A DNA stretch of 64,000 bases from NCBI GenBank assembly GCA_025345505.1, contig JANVCC010000022.1, positions 26,449,621 to 26,513,620 on the forward strand, read 5' to 3'. This stretch comes from Todiramphus chloris collaris (taxonomy: Eukaryota; Chordata; Aves; Coraciiformes; Alcedinidae). Under the pieces are notes generated by a model, which saw only the letters and a program-made list of their open reading frames with translations, did no database searches and was not told where the DNA came from. The position numbers and the translations under genes were made by a program. Below are positions 1 through 10,477 of this stretch, one piece after another. Position 1 is the stretch's first letter; each line of letters starts with the position of its first letter.

Positions 1-2567
1 GTTTGTGTGGGGATGATGTAACCATCCTGTAAAATTTAAAGCTGAAAATTACTAACATGTCTCTTCTTTTCATTTGTAAACATCTTCCTAGCAGTAATGA
101 CACATTTCACCAGATTATGCACAATTTGAAATTTCAGGAGGGTATTAAGCTAGTTCTTTGGTACCTTGAATATAGGTGGAGGCAATATCATAAACACTTC
201 TTTTAAATACTCTCCCTTGATTTTTCTTGAAATTGGAGATGTTATTTAAGGTAGTATTAATATGATTATCAATATTAATTGTTATTATTTCCTTTATCTC
301 ACAGTTTACATTGAGTACCAATTTCTTTTCAAGATCTAATCACACAGTGACTTTCTTAAAACATGAATGCAGCATTCATAAATTAAGTTTATACTCTGTG
401 GTACACTTTCTCTCTTTTGTTCCCATTTAGGGTAGAGTTTGGTTAGTTTATTTTAGATGTTATTCATTACTGTCATTAATGAGGGCGCATGAGCAAAGGA
501 TTGCGTGTAAAGGCTGTTTTGAGTTTTATTCCTAAAGCTATTTAAAACATGGGGAAACTGATGTAGAGAGCAATTCACTTGTCCACCATAATATGTAAAA
601 TAATTGCTAAGCATGGGAAATGGAACCAGAGCTGCTGAAATGAAAGTTTGTTATATGTTTATGGAAGAGGATCATATAAAACCTAGGGTGTATAATTCCC
701 TGCTTGGGAAACAAATAGGTAAAATACTGAAATTTACTTTCTTTTTGACACTCTTGGTGATTGTGGAGATACAACTAAAGTCTGATGAAATATTCACAGC
801 TGTTTCCCTGATTATATGAGTCTGTTGATCTCTATCATGGACTCCCTTGTACATAAACTCTCTGATTTGAGTTTTCCCAAAGCAAGGAGATTTTGACCTG
901 AGACTAAGGCATGCTAGAAGCTACAATAATGTGAACAGTTTTCAATAGATCATCTTTGTTTTTCCAGCTACACTGCACATTTATAAGTTGTCCTTTGAAG
1001 AGCTTTTCTGATCTCTTGAATGTCTTCCAGTTTGTTTCTTATTGGTGTGAAACCTAATCAATGTTAGTGTCCCTGTACAAAGGGATGTAGAGTAATGGTG
1101 AAAAACCCTTAGGCTTTTGATGTGCTTTTTTTTTGTCTGGGCATTTTGACAACAGGAGTGTCAGAAAGTTTAAGTTCAGTTTTGCTCCACAGAAAGGAAA
1201 GAAGGACTTTAGCATAAGTTTGTTTCCAAATTGACCAAGACTCCTTGAATACAACATACTGTATTGTTCTTGGAGAACCTCAAATAACTTTAGTGCACAC
1301 TTCAGCCAGAAGTTTCTGTCTATCCTTCAAGAACTTCTCCTCCAGACTTGACTCTCCTCAAACTTGCCTGCCTTTGCAATTAAAGATGTCACCCGCCTAA
1401 CCATTAATCATTGTCAGACATACTATTTTTCACATGGAGGAGGCCATTTCAACTGAAAGCTGATGAAATCTTCCCCTAAAAATAAAGTACAGCAACAGGA
1501 AATATATATGGTTTGGTGCTATGGTGATTAGGCTCTTCCAAAGCCCAGATCCAATTCATCTTTGCATCACTCTTACATGTTAGAGTGGCAAATGCCTCAG
1601 AGTAGAAATAACTGTAGGAGCACAGCAGGCTCTTGTGGGATGGCTGTGCAACACAGGGGTCATGGCTGACATAGTTTGAAGTCATGGACTCACGGTGTTT
1701 TAGGGTTCTTGTGTTTCAAACAAGACAGGGTCAAAAAGCCTTAGGACCAGCCAAAGAATAATCAGTACTTTTTCAGATTACAGAGGGTAGATTCACCAGT
1801 CTGTTCAGTTAAGAGGGCTTCTGGGGTCAATCAAAGTTCAGTTAGAGCAAACTCAACCATGTCTGATTTTATGCATGTCCCTAATGTGCTTTTAAGGAAA
1901 GCAAATATTGCAGCCATTTTTTGCCTCAGCCTTATTGTCTTAATTATTTATCCCTCTCTGGAGTTGTTGCTGGTGCAGAAGCTGGAAATCTTGTGCAGGT
2001 GCAGATTTACCTATTAAAATGCAGGGTTCATTACTCCTGTGGCCCATGTGTTGGCTAACCAGATGTTTCTCCATCCCTCTATTACTCCATACTGTTCCCT
2101 TATGGTTTTATGAAGGTAAATGAACTTTCAGGACAGCAACTTAGCCATGCTCCAGAGATCTGTCCTGGATGGAGACATATCTAACACAGCATACTGCAGA
2201 AAGCTGAATAGTCATGCAAGTCCTTCAGGGAAAAAGAGCAAAGATGTTTTATACTTCTGCAGCTTCAGTTTAGACGACAGCAAATGGGAATGGAAGCTGG
2301 GACATATTTCTGGAAAGTCAACTGTAAGGTAGCTGTTTAGGGTCCCTGCACATCAGTGGGGAGAAAGACTAATTCACATGACTCATTCCTCTATTTTAGG
2401 TGCTTAGTAGGTTGTGATCAACACAGTCCTTCAATGCTAGGAATGGAAACTGCCACTCAGCATGCACAGAAACAACTTGTAGTGCTCCGGAGTCCAACTC
2501 CCTGTTAAGGGTATGGCTGAAATGTAAGTAAGAACAATAGCTACTTGCAATTTACAATGTCAGAAAG
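1..2567. other. Unique non-coding DNA
   Basis: AT-rich single-copy-looking sequence. The open frames here are all short (about 70 codons or fewer), lie on both strands, and show neither recognisable protein similarity nor a consistent splice pattern. No transposon ends, microsatellites or RNA genes stand out. Probably intergenic or intronic. Confidence 0.7.
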
Positions 2568-2639
2568 GAATCTGAAGACCATCCAAGTAAAGAAACTGAA
2601 TGAGAATCAGAAGACTGTCCAAACAAGGAGACTGAATGA
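2568..2639. repeat. Two-copy 36-bp tandem duplication
   Basis: Bases 2568-2603 and 2604-2639 are head-to-tail copies, each beginning GAATC and ending ACTGAATGA. By hand alignment 29 of 36 positions agree with no gaps, so this is an old local duplication. The unit length is a multiple of three, but no supported coding frame covers it. Only two units are visible. Confidence 0.85.
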
Positions 2640-5600
2640 TATGCTTTGTCTAAAGCAGATGCAGCCAGCCAGGCTGGAGGCAGTGCTTATGGGTAATGCC
2701 ATCAGAGCTTTATTTTGAGGAGGAAATTACTTTCTCAGGTCTTCAGCCCAGCTCCAAATCTCTTTAAAATAAATACACCTTGAATCTGGGAGAGGGAGAA
2801 AGAAAGGTTTAATTCTTAAACATCCCGTGCAAACAATAAACAGAATTTAACAGTAAATAGTCAGATTAACTGTCTGTGGATCAAAACGCATGAGGAGTAG
2901 AGAGTTATTGCAGAAAAGAAGGTGTGGAATAAATTCTCCTCTGTTGCTGGAGCTCTAACTGGTTCTACTGAGGAAAGGGAAAGAAAATTACACTGTCTTT
3001 ATAAATAGGCATCAGCAAAGCTGTTCCTGGCATGCTTTCCTGCCCCAGTCCATACCACCCAGTGGGGTAAATATCTCATTCCAATAATACCACTGATTAA
3101 ATGGCTGTGGGATAAGGAATTTAATAAATTCATCTCAGCATGTGAATGATAATCAGGCCAGGAGCTTTATGCACTTTGGGTTGTGACATATACCACTGGG
3201 ATATGGCATAATTAAGGGAATATTCCCTCCTGTCTCCAGATCTCTAGAGACTGTAGGGCATGCTGAGCCTTCTGCTTCGAGCGGTATAAATAGAGCAAAT
3301 GGGATGAAATGAGGTGGGATACATAGTTGGAATACCAGTCATATCTACAAGGAAGGGGCATGGTCCTCTATAGTCTTACACTTATGGAGCTTTAGATGAC
3401 CTGGTAAACAACTATTCATCCTGCATCTAAGGTCTGTAATATGCCTGTTTGATGATTCATTTTGATTCCTTATTCCAAGGGAAAAAAGGCTTTTTAGATC
3501 ATGACCTGTATGGCTGTGGACAAGAAGAAGATCATTCCTTATTCCACTGCATTGCTATCTATCTGTTACAGGGATTTCTCATATGAGCATTCAACTCTAG
3601 ACTGGACTCTGCCTGGGAAGAAGGTACTTCTTCATACTTGAAATTCATTGAGTGTGTCACATAATGTGAAATCCAAACTTGTATGTCCTATACTTCTGAT
3701 CAGAATTCTCAGGAAGGGACTGGATTCATGTTGCAGCGAGTGTTACATGAAATGTGCCTCTATGCATGCATGGAGGTCCTTTCAGTTTCTGGTTACAACA
3801 GAATAAACCCTTCCAGACTGCATGTGCCCAGTCTCCTGTGCATAGTGACTGACCTTTGGTGGGATGTCAAAAAATCTAAAAAAAAAGGTTACATCCCCTT
3901 TATATTTATGGCACATGCCACAATTGGAGGGATTGCATCTTTTCCCCACAGCTATCGGGGAGCTTCTGACGCTGCTGTGAAGCAGATGGGGCATGCTAAA
4001 CTTTTTGGTATCTGCTTCCAATGGACACTAAACTCTGAAAAGAATGTCATGGTGTAGATATTGCCAGAAAAGAAAAGACGTAGAAGAATTCAGATATGTT
4101 TTTTCTTTTTTAAGCTGTGTTCTTTCTGTGTTTTTGAAAAAAATGGATTAAAAGTTTTGTGTTGTTAGGTGTGTCTCAAAGCAATTTTATCTATTAACCA
4201 GAGCGCTGGAGTTTTTACATCAGCAAGGTTTCAATACAGACTTGGTGCATTTAAATGCATAGGTCTTCAGAGTTTGAATAAAATAAGGGAATTACTTATA
4301 TTTTTTAATTAAAAAAAAAATTAATAATCTGTAGTCTTCTTTAGTACAAGCCAACTGCTGGGCTGAATTACATATTATGAGGGTTCCCTCTCCCCATACC
4401 ACAGCTCACCCCACAGCTGCCCAAGATGTAGGCATGGCTGCCACTTAATTTAACCTCTGAAGAAGGGGCTGACACACTTTGCCAGTGTGGTTCACAACTC
4501 ACAAGACAGGAGATCACACATCTTGGTTCTGTCCCTGGCTCAGAGAGAAGAATGTGGCTTAGGGGTCTGATAGGGGGTAATCAAAGATCATTCAGCCTGA
4601 AAGACATTGCAGCTGAATAGTGAAGATATAGATTTACTATGCTGTAGTCCTGCTTTCTGGCCAAGGTGACCTGTGCTAACCTCTGTGTTAACGTTGTGAA
4701 ATATGGCAGCAGCTTGAACTCAACTGTCTTCCATAATTGGGATTTATTGCTTTGGTCAGTAATAAAGACAAAGAATAGTGCAATATCAATCACAGCAGGT
4801 TACGAATGCATGAACCAGTTAGATCAGGCAACTAGCTCTGAGATTATAAGTGTATTGATGTGAAAGCAACATCCATCTATTCTTCACACCTGTCCCTGAA
4901 ACAATCTTATGTCATTACTATGATCGCTTCCTCATGGAGTATATCTTTTCACCAAGGGTAGAAAACAGGTAAGATCAAAATGTGCTGAATGCTTTCTATT
5001 TGTAATGCTGTTGCATTCATCAGTGCTAGATCATCTCACAAAGTACAGTGGTTTTGGATAGATCTTAAACAAATCAAGGCAATCTGATGGGGGAGGAGAT
5101 TATTTTCAGAATTATTTTTTATTATCAATTCCTTTTTCACCCAAGGAATTCAAATCAGAGCTTCCTTTCAAGGTGGTGTTTGCCATTTTATGGAAATCTT
5201 TATATCACAGAACTTTCTGTAAATGTGAGAATTCCTTATTCAGCCTCTTCTGTGGCATTGTACCTCATTACCTCCATTACAGCTACTTCCCAGTTCTTTC
5301 CAACAGCTGATAAATGTCTGTTCTGTTTTCTGATAATAAATTTTATCTTGCCTCAGGAAGCTGGTGCACAGCTTCTCAAAACCTCTGGTATGCAAAGGAC
5401 TGTCCAACTGACTGTTTTAAATTTGCTGTATTTTATTTGGGCTATCTCTGGTCACGTGGAGTGATAAACACAGGGTCACTCTGTAGGTGTGGACATTGGT
5501 AAGTTCTAGTCACTGAAGTGGCTAATGATTTTTTTCTAGATTACTTCCAAGATAATAATATGATGCACCTTTTTCAAATAAAGCTAATCTTAACTTTTTC

Positions 5601-6077
5601 AGTTTCAGAATTTACATATTTGCAATGTGGTTGAGAAGATTCAATTCTTCTTCTTAATTATCCAAACCCTCACATATACTACAGGAAGCCCTTCAGTTTC
5701 TAATAATTTTTTCCTATTTATACTTTTCCCCTGTACTTTTGAATTTTTTTGCATGTAAATGCCTCTACTGCCACAATGGCTTTCATGAGACTGAAGGGAA
5801 AAACAAGCACCTTCCTGCCAGGTGTTTTGAATCTACTTCTCTCTTAATAAAAAGCAGTGTTCCATCTGCTCTTGAACATGTACATCTCCACTGCTAGTCC
5901 TATCCCAATCTCACACTCCTCCAGCTGTACACATGCTTCTTATTATGAGACAAGCCTGTGGAGGAGGGCAGCAATTATTGTTTGGTCCCCATCTGAATCA
6001 AATTCCCAAGATGAAGGATGGCTTCTTAGATTGAAAGTTCTTGTAAGAATAATAATGCCTTTCAGGCCCTTAGCAGT
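2640..6077. other. Unique non-coding DNA
   Basis: No recognised gene or transposon. The longest open frame (3683-4057, plus, 124 codons) has no familiar domain and ordinary non-coding composition. A short A/T-only stretch lies near 4300-4328. The block ends at the first clear CR1 fragment. Confidence 0.65.
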
Positions 6078-6418
6078 TTAGGTTATCACTCTCTACAACT
6101 ACCTGAAAGGAGGTTGGAGTGAGGAGGGGGACAGCCTTTTCTCCCTGGTGATGTGTGACAGGACCAGAGGGAATGGATGCAAGCTGCACCAGGGGAAGTT
6201 TAGGCTGAATATTAGGAAACATTTCTTCACTGAAAGGGTTGTCAAATATTGGAATGGTCTGCCCAGGGCAGTGGTGGAGTTGCCATCCCTGGAGGCATTT
6301 AAATGGCATGGGGACCTGGTGCTTAGAGACATCGTTTAGTGGTGAGCTTGCAGTGTTGGGTCAAAGGTTGGACTAGATCTTGAAGATCTCTTCCACCCAA
6401 AGACATTCTGTGATTGTG
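6078..6418 (+). mobile_element. CR1 LINE 3' fragment, sense
   Basis: This is the 3' end of a CR1 non-LTR retrotransposon. It carries the very end of ORF2 and the 3' untranslated region. CR1 landmarks appear in the right order: a start like TTATCACTCTCTACAACTAC, the segment around TTTCTTCACTGAAAGGGTTG, the GCCCAGGGCAGTGGTGGAG block, a GGTTGGACTAGATCTTGAAGA block and a terminal ATTCTGTGATT. It is heavily 5'-truncated, as most CR1 copies are, and it has no poly-A tail, which is normal for CR1. The wording of the 3' end (TTTAGTGGTGAGCTTG) suggests a moderately old avian subfamily. A short frame at 6148-6339 is a remnant of ORF2. CR1 moves by target-primed reverse transcription; this copy is dead. 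Confidence 0.93.
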
Positions 6419-6473
6419 TTTCCTTCAAAAACAAGCATCTTGCAGTAAAAGATTCCATAGGAAACCTATAGTA

Positions 6474-6565
6474 CAGAATCTCAGAATGCTAGACGTTGGA
6501 AGAGACCTCTGGAGATCATCTAGTCCAGCCATCCTGCTGAAGTAAGTTCATCTAGAGCAGGTTGC
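6474..6565 (-). mobile_element. CR1 LINE 3' tip, antisense
   Basis: The plus strand reads CAGAATCTCAGAATG, then GTTGGAAGAGACCTCTGGAG, ATCATCTAGTCCAGCC and CTAGAGCAGGTTGC. This is the reverse complement of a CR1 3' end. Only about 90 bases remain, so it is a strongly 5'-truncated insertion. It lies 55 bases from the sense CR1 at 6078-6418, with the two 3' ends pointing at each other. It belongs to a different CR1 subfamily from its neighbour, judging by the untranslated sequence, so the two were separate insertions. Confidence 0.9.
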
Positions 6566-6797
6566 TTTCTCTTGTCTGTGTTATAAAAGATCTCTGTCAT
6601 AAGTTTTCTTGTGATGTGTGGATGCTGAAAAGCTGCTAGCAGAGGGATTTTCTCAGGTTCTCACAATATTCAGTGAGAATCCTGCCTTTCTCATGCATGT
6701 TATGAAAAACAGTAGGATGTTTTTTGTAAGCTAGACTAACACCTGGTGTTTTGAGAAGTTCTGTTTATGGTACATTGGAAAAATATTTTGAAATAGG

Positions 6798-7050
6798 TGT
6801 TGTAGGACTTTAGCCAATCACCCTAGGAGATGGGTGATCACTGACCAATCACCCCATGGGGGTAGGGTATATAAAGTGGGGTTATAAATCATTAAGTTAC
6901 TTCTTTTTCCTGCTCTTTCTGAATTTGTGTTTTGCTGCATCTCTCCACTCATGGTATAAACAGTGACAATGATGTGATATTTTAATGCTTGCCCCTCCTC
7001 ACCAAAAAAGAAATGCTTTCCTGTATTGTGGAAGGCTGAACCAGGCAACA
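6798..7050 (+). mobile_element. Solo LTR-like fossil, sense
   Basis: The segment begins TGTTGTAGGAC and carries two CCAATCACC boxes followed by a TATATAAAG box, the usual order of a retroviral U3 promoter. The right edge is uncertain: a CAACA near 7050 mirrors the TGTTG start, but an earlier end near 6962 is also possible. No matching second LTR, internal region or clear target-site duplication is visible, so it is best read as a solo LTR left by recombination. It resembles bird endogenous retrovirus LTRs; the family is not certain. It is an old, inactive relic. Confidence 0.5.
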
Positions 7051-8431
7051 AAGAATATTTTCTCTGCGTATCATTTGTCATGTTTATTTGTACTCAAAAT
7101 TGCCATCTAACGAGAGTGCATGGAAAGGAGACAGTAGAATTACCATGGTGGAAAGCAGAGGTACAATGAATAGTTTGTGTCCTACGAAGATATGCAGGGT
7201 GTCATAGCAGCTGCAAAACACTAGAGAGGCAGATCTGGATGCCCCTGTGAGTCACAGATCAAAAGATAAGACCAGAAGAAAGAGATGGAAGAGATGCCAA
7301 GTACTGTCTTGAGGGTAAATTAGACAGTTACAGACATCCTTGGTGGTCCTGGGAGCCTGGGGACCTTGTGGGCTGGTGGTTATGTCCTTTTGGAAGCCTC
7401 CTTCTACTATTCAAATGGGTTTTGCAGCAGTGCCTTGCTGCTTGACCTGAGATTCCTGTTATTTATGACCCCAGTTCTACTTCTCTTGGCTGGATTCATT
7501 CCACTGTGGTCATTCCAATGGGATTCAAATTTCCTTTCTAAAATAAATGCCTGTCCTCCATCAACCTTACTCCTTTTATCCACCTCAGTTTAGCAAATAC
7601 ACAGCCACAAAGTATTCCCACTGGTTACTTCCTTCTCCTGTCCACCACCCTGTCATCTGACAACTTCGGGTTGAAAACATTGCTTCTATGTCCCAAATTT
7701 CTTCCTCCAAGACAATGTTTAATTTTATTTCTCTTATGGAAATGGCCCTTTTGGGGGAAGGTCATGTTGTTTGTGCTCTTTCAGGAAGGCAGGGAGGGTA
7801 TTTGATTTTACCCAAAGCAGCTAGAATGCAATATGCTGTTTCTACAAATGGATGGCTACAGTGTTTTGTTATGAAACATCCTTTGATATATGATGACCAT
7901 GGTCTTAGAACTTCCAAATATATTTCAGCCTTCTCTAAAAATGACAAATCTCTCTGTGCCCACAGGGTAGGTACATACATGTTTCCAAGAGCTTAGTACC
8001 AGCCTGAAATCAAACTGAGAACTGCTGATTTAGTATTGAGAGGCAAGTGTTGTCTGTGTATCTTTTCCATCTCTTCTGCTTCTACCTTTGAGCTCTGGAG
8101 TTTGGCTGGATGGTTCTGGGAAAAAACAGAGAACAAGAAAGATCTCATAGTTGTCTGGTTATGACACAGATCCTTCAGTGGCCTGACACTAAGGAAAGGA
8201 AGTTGTGCATAGAAAAAAGGATTCTGGTCCTTACAAATCGTGATGTGGGATATTGGTTCAGGTCAAGGTGTAGGGAAGTAGAAGAGCTCTGCCCAGTATT
8301 GATCAACATGAACCTGAAGTTATCAGACTTTAAAGGACTGCTTCTTGAGTGAAGTGTGAGAATGCACTGGTTCCAGAAAAGTGTCAGGGATTTGTAACTG
8401 TTGTGGTTTGTGGCCATTTTATAGATAACAT
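7051..8431. other. Unique non-coding DNA
   Basis: Short open frames on both strands (7366-7593, 7688-7996, 8110-8352) overlap frames on the opposite strand and show no recognised domain. No transposon or RNA gene is seen. Confidence 0.65.
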
Positions 8432-8462
8432 TTTGTTTGTTTGTTTGTTTGTTTGTTTGTTT
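8432..8462. repeat. (TTTG)n microsatellite
   Basis: A perfect TTTG tetranucleotide repeat of seven full units plus three bases. On the minus strand it reads CAAA, which creates a spurious K/Q/T/N-rich open frame (8175-8465). Likely length-variable between individuals. Confidence 0.97.
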
Positions 8463-10094
8463 CATTGCTTCCCATGACCAGCCAGATTAAGCAGGAATGA
8501 AGAAAAAAGAGATCAAAGCAATAGGCAGAATACTGAAAATTTGTGAAACGGTTTTACTGGCAGAGGAACAAAAGATTTCTCCAGACTATGCTCAGAGAAA
8601 TGTCCAAGCCTTTAAGAGTTTGCTTTTTAAATCCATCTTTGAGTTTTATGTGGTTTGCTCATCAGTGCCTCAGCAATGGGACACGGCATTTCCCAGGGAT
8701 AATTAAATACTCCCATAATGTTGCCAGGTGACCTGTAGGTCCCACCATAACATTACTCAGGGAGACAGAAATGGGACTTGAAGACAAAGCCCTTCCTTTG
8801 GTCGTACTTTCTCCTATTTTCAGGAAAGCAGCAGGTCATGCAGAGCAAGAGGCTCATGAGCCAATGAGGAATTTTGACATGAAATGGTAGATTTTGGAGA
8901 AATAATTCAACCACTCAGGGCTGGAGTCTTGCAAACATTTATTCTGTGTGATGTATGTGGTAATTGTGACCCAAACCCAAAGCCATGTGCCACAGGCCTC
9001 TAAATGTATACTTAATTTTCCATTTTCATTAAATAACAATAGCAACAGTGATATATTTATAGACAACTTCAAGGCATTTAATAACTGACCAAGATCAGTT
9101 CAGAGCATCAGCTCCTCCTGGCTAGGCATTAAACCTCCAGGAAATATCTCACTGCTCCACTGTTATTGCCTCATTATTTACACTAACTATCACAACTGTT
9201 TGTATAAATATTTGCTTTTCTGATACTGGCACCCTGAAAGAGTTCAGATCAGGACACTGTCTGCATATTGTATAGCATTACAACATGCAAAGATTTAAGT
9301 AACTGTGGAAAAAAACAGGAGGCTTCAAAATTGACTGAGAAATGAAGGGGTCTGGCTTGGAGCACCTGCTTTGTACAGTTGGCTTTTATTAAATAATACA
9401 ACGTGCAACTCTGCAGGTCAGAGCAGGTGATCTAATGGATCATTCTGCCCTTGAGATACACAGGCTATGTTGTTTTAAAAGTAGTGTCAGTGAAGCCAGT
9501 AAAGTGAATTTAGGCTTGTCCATTTAGATTATCACAAAACTGGTATTTAGTGGAACAGTTTCCTTGATCTCTCTTTTATTTCCAATGAATACAGTTTTGT
9601 TATGGGAGAAGAAGGGAGGTATTTGAAGTCACCAAAGAGGCTTGCATTCCTGAATACAGTGTCAGTGATCAGACACTACGACATTGCAACTGAAAATCGT
9701 CTGAACTTTGCTCCTATTCAGTTTCACTTCCTGGAAGTTTTCCTTATTAGGCTGAATGATGGGCAAATTGTACAGTAAAATACATCCGAAGTGTATCAGC
9801 GCATTGGAATTTAAGAACTCTTCCACATGTAATAAGGTGAGGAATTACAACACAAAGCACACCTTTCTCTCAAACTGACTGATTAACATAATAAAGTTAA
9901 ACTCAAAGCAGCTTGTTCCCGACCTGTATTTAGCCTGAAGTGTTTTTTTTGTATCTCAGACCTTTTGTCAGGTCTGAAAGGGCTCATGTGCCTGGAATCA
10001 CGTGCCTGCTATTTTCTGGCTGTATCAGTTGGTCTAATTAAAAGCTTTACCTCTTCCTTCAAACCTTGCCACAGGAATCTACATAGCTAAGCAG
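8463..10094. other. Unique non-coding DNA, part possibly conserved
   Basis: No gene or transposon recognised. From about 9640 the sequence changes character: AT-rich with a few CpG sites and homeodomain-like TAAT cores, as in vertebrate conserved non-coding elements. That is an impression from composition only; no alignment was possible. Confidence 0.55.
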
Positions 10095-10115
10095 TTTTTT
10101 TTTTTTTGTGTGTGT
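10095..10115. repeat. T-run plus (GT)4
   Basis: Thirteen T residues followed directly by four GT dinucleotides. A simple-sequence tract, likely length-polymorphic. Confidence 0.95.
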
Positions 10116-10406
10116 CATTATTTAAATCGGGAACTATTTGAAAACATCAGAAGCGTCTTATGTATGAATGGCGTAATTTCTGGTGGCACTGACAATTATA
10201 CCTGTAGTTTAAAATTGGTATCTGTTTCAAATATGGAAAATATGCCTTGCAGCCAGATAATACAGAGGCTAGATAAACTTATTTTATGACAAAAAATATA
10301 TGGGCTGTTGAGCACTGCCAATAAACAGATGTGCAGTTAGAAAAAAATGGATGTATGACTGAGCTGAAGAAATTGCAGGATCCAGTCCCAGTCCCAGAAG
10401 CCAGAA

Positions 10407-10477
10407 TTGTGGGGTTTTTTTGTGGTGTGGTGGTTGGTTTTTGTTTGGTTGGTTGTTTTTGGGTTTGGTTTGGTTTT
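10407..10477. repeat. 71-base G/T-only tract
   Basis: Every base from 10407 to 10477 on the plus strand is G or T, with irregular GGTT, GTGG and TTTGG words rather than a fixed repeat unit. The strand asymmetry is strong. On the minus strand it gives an artificial P/K/Q/T-rich frame (10279-10521). It is a degenerate microsatellite or low-complexity tract. Confidence 0.92.
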
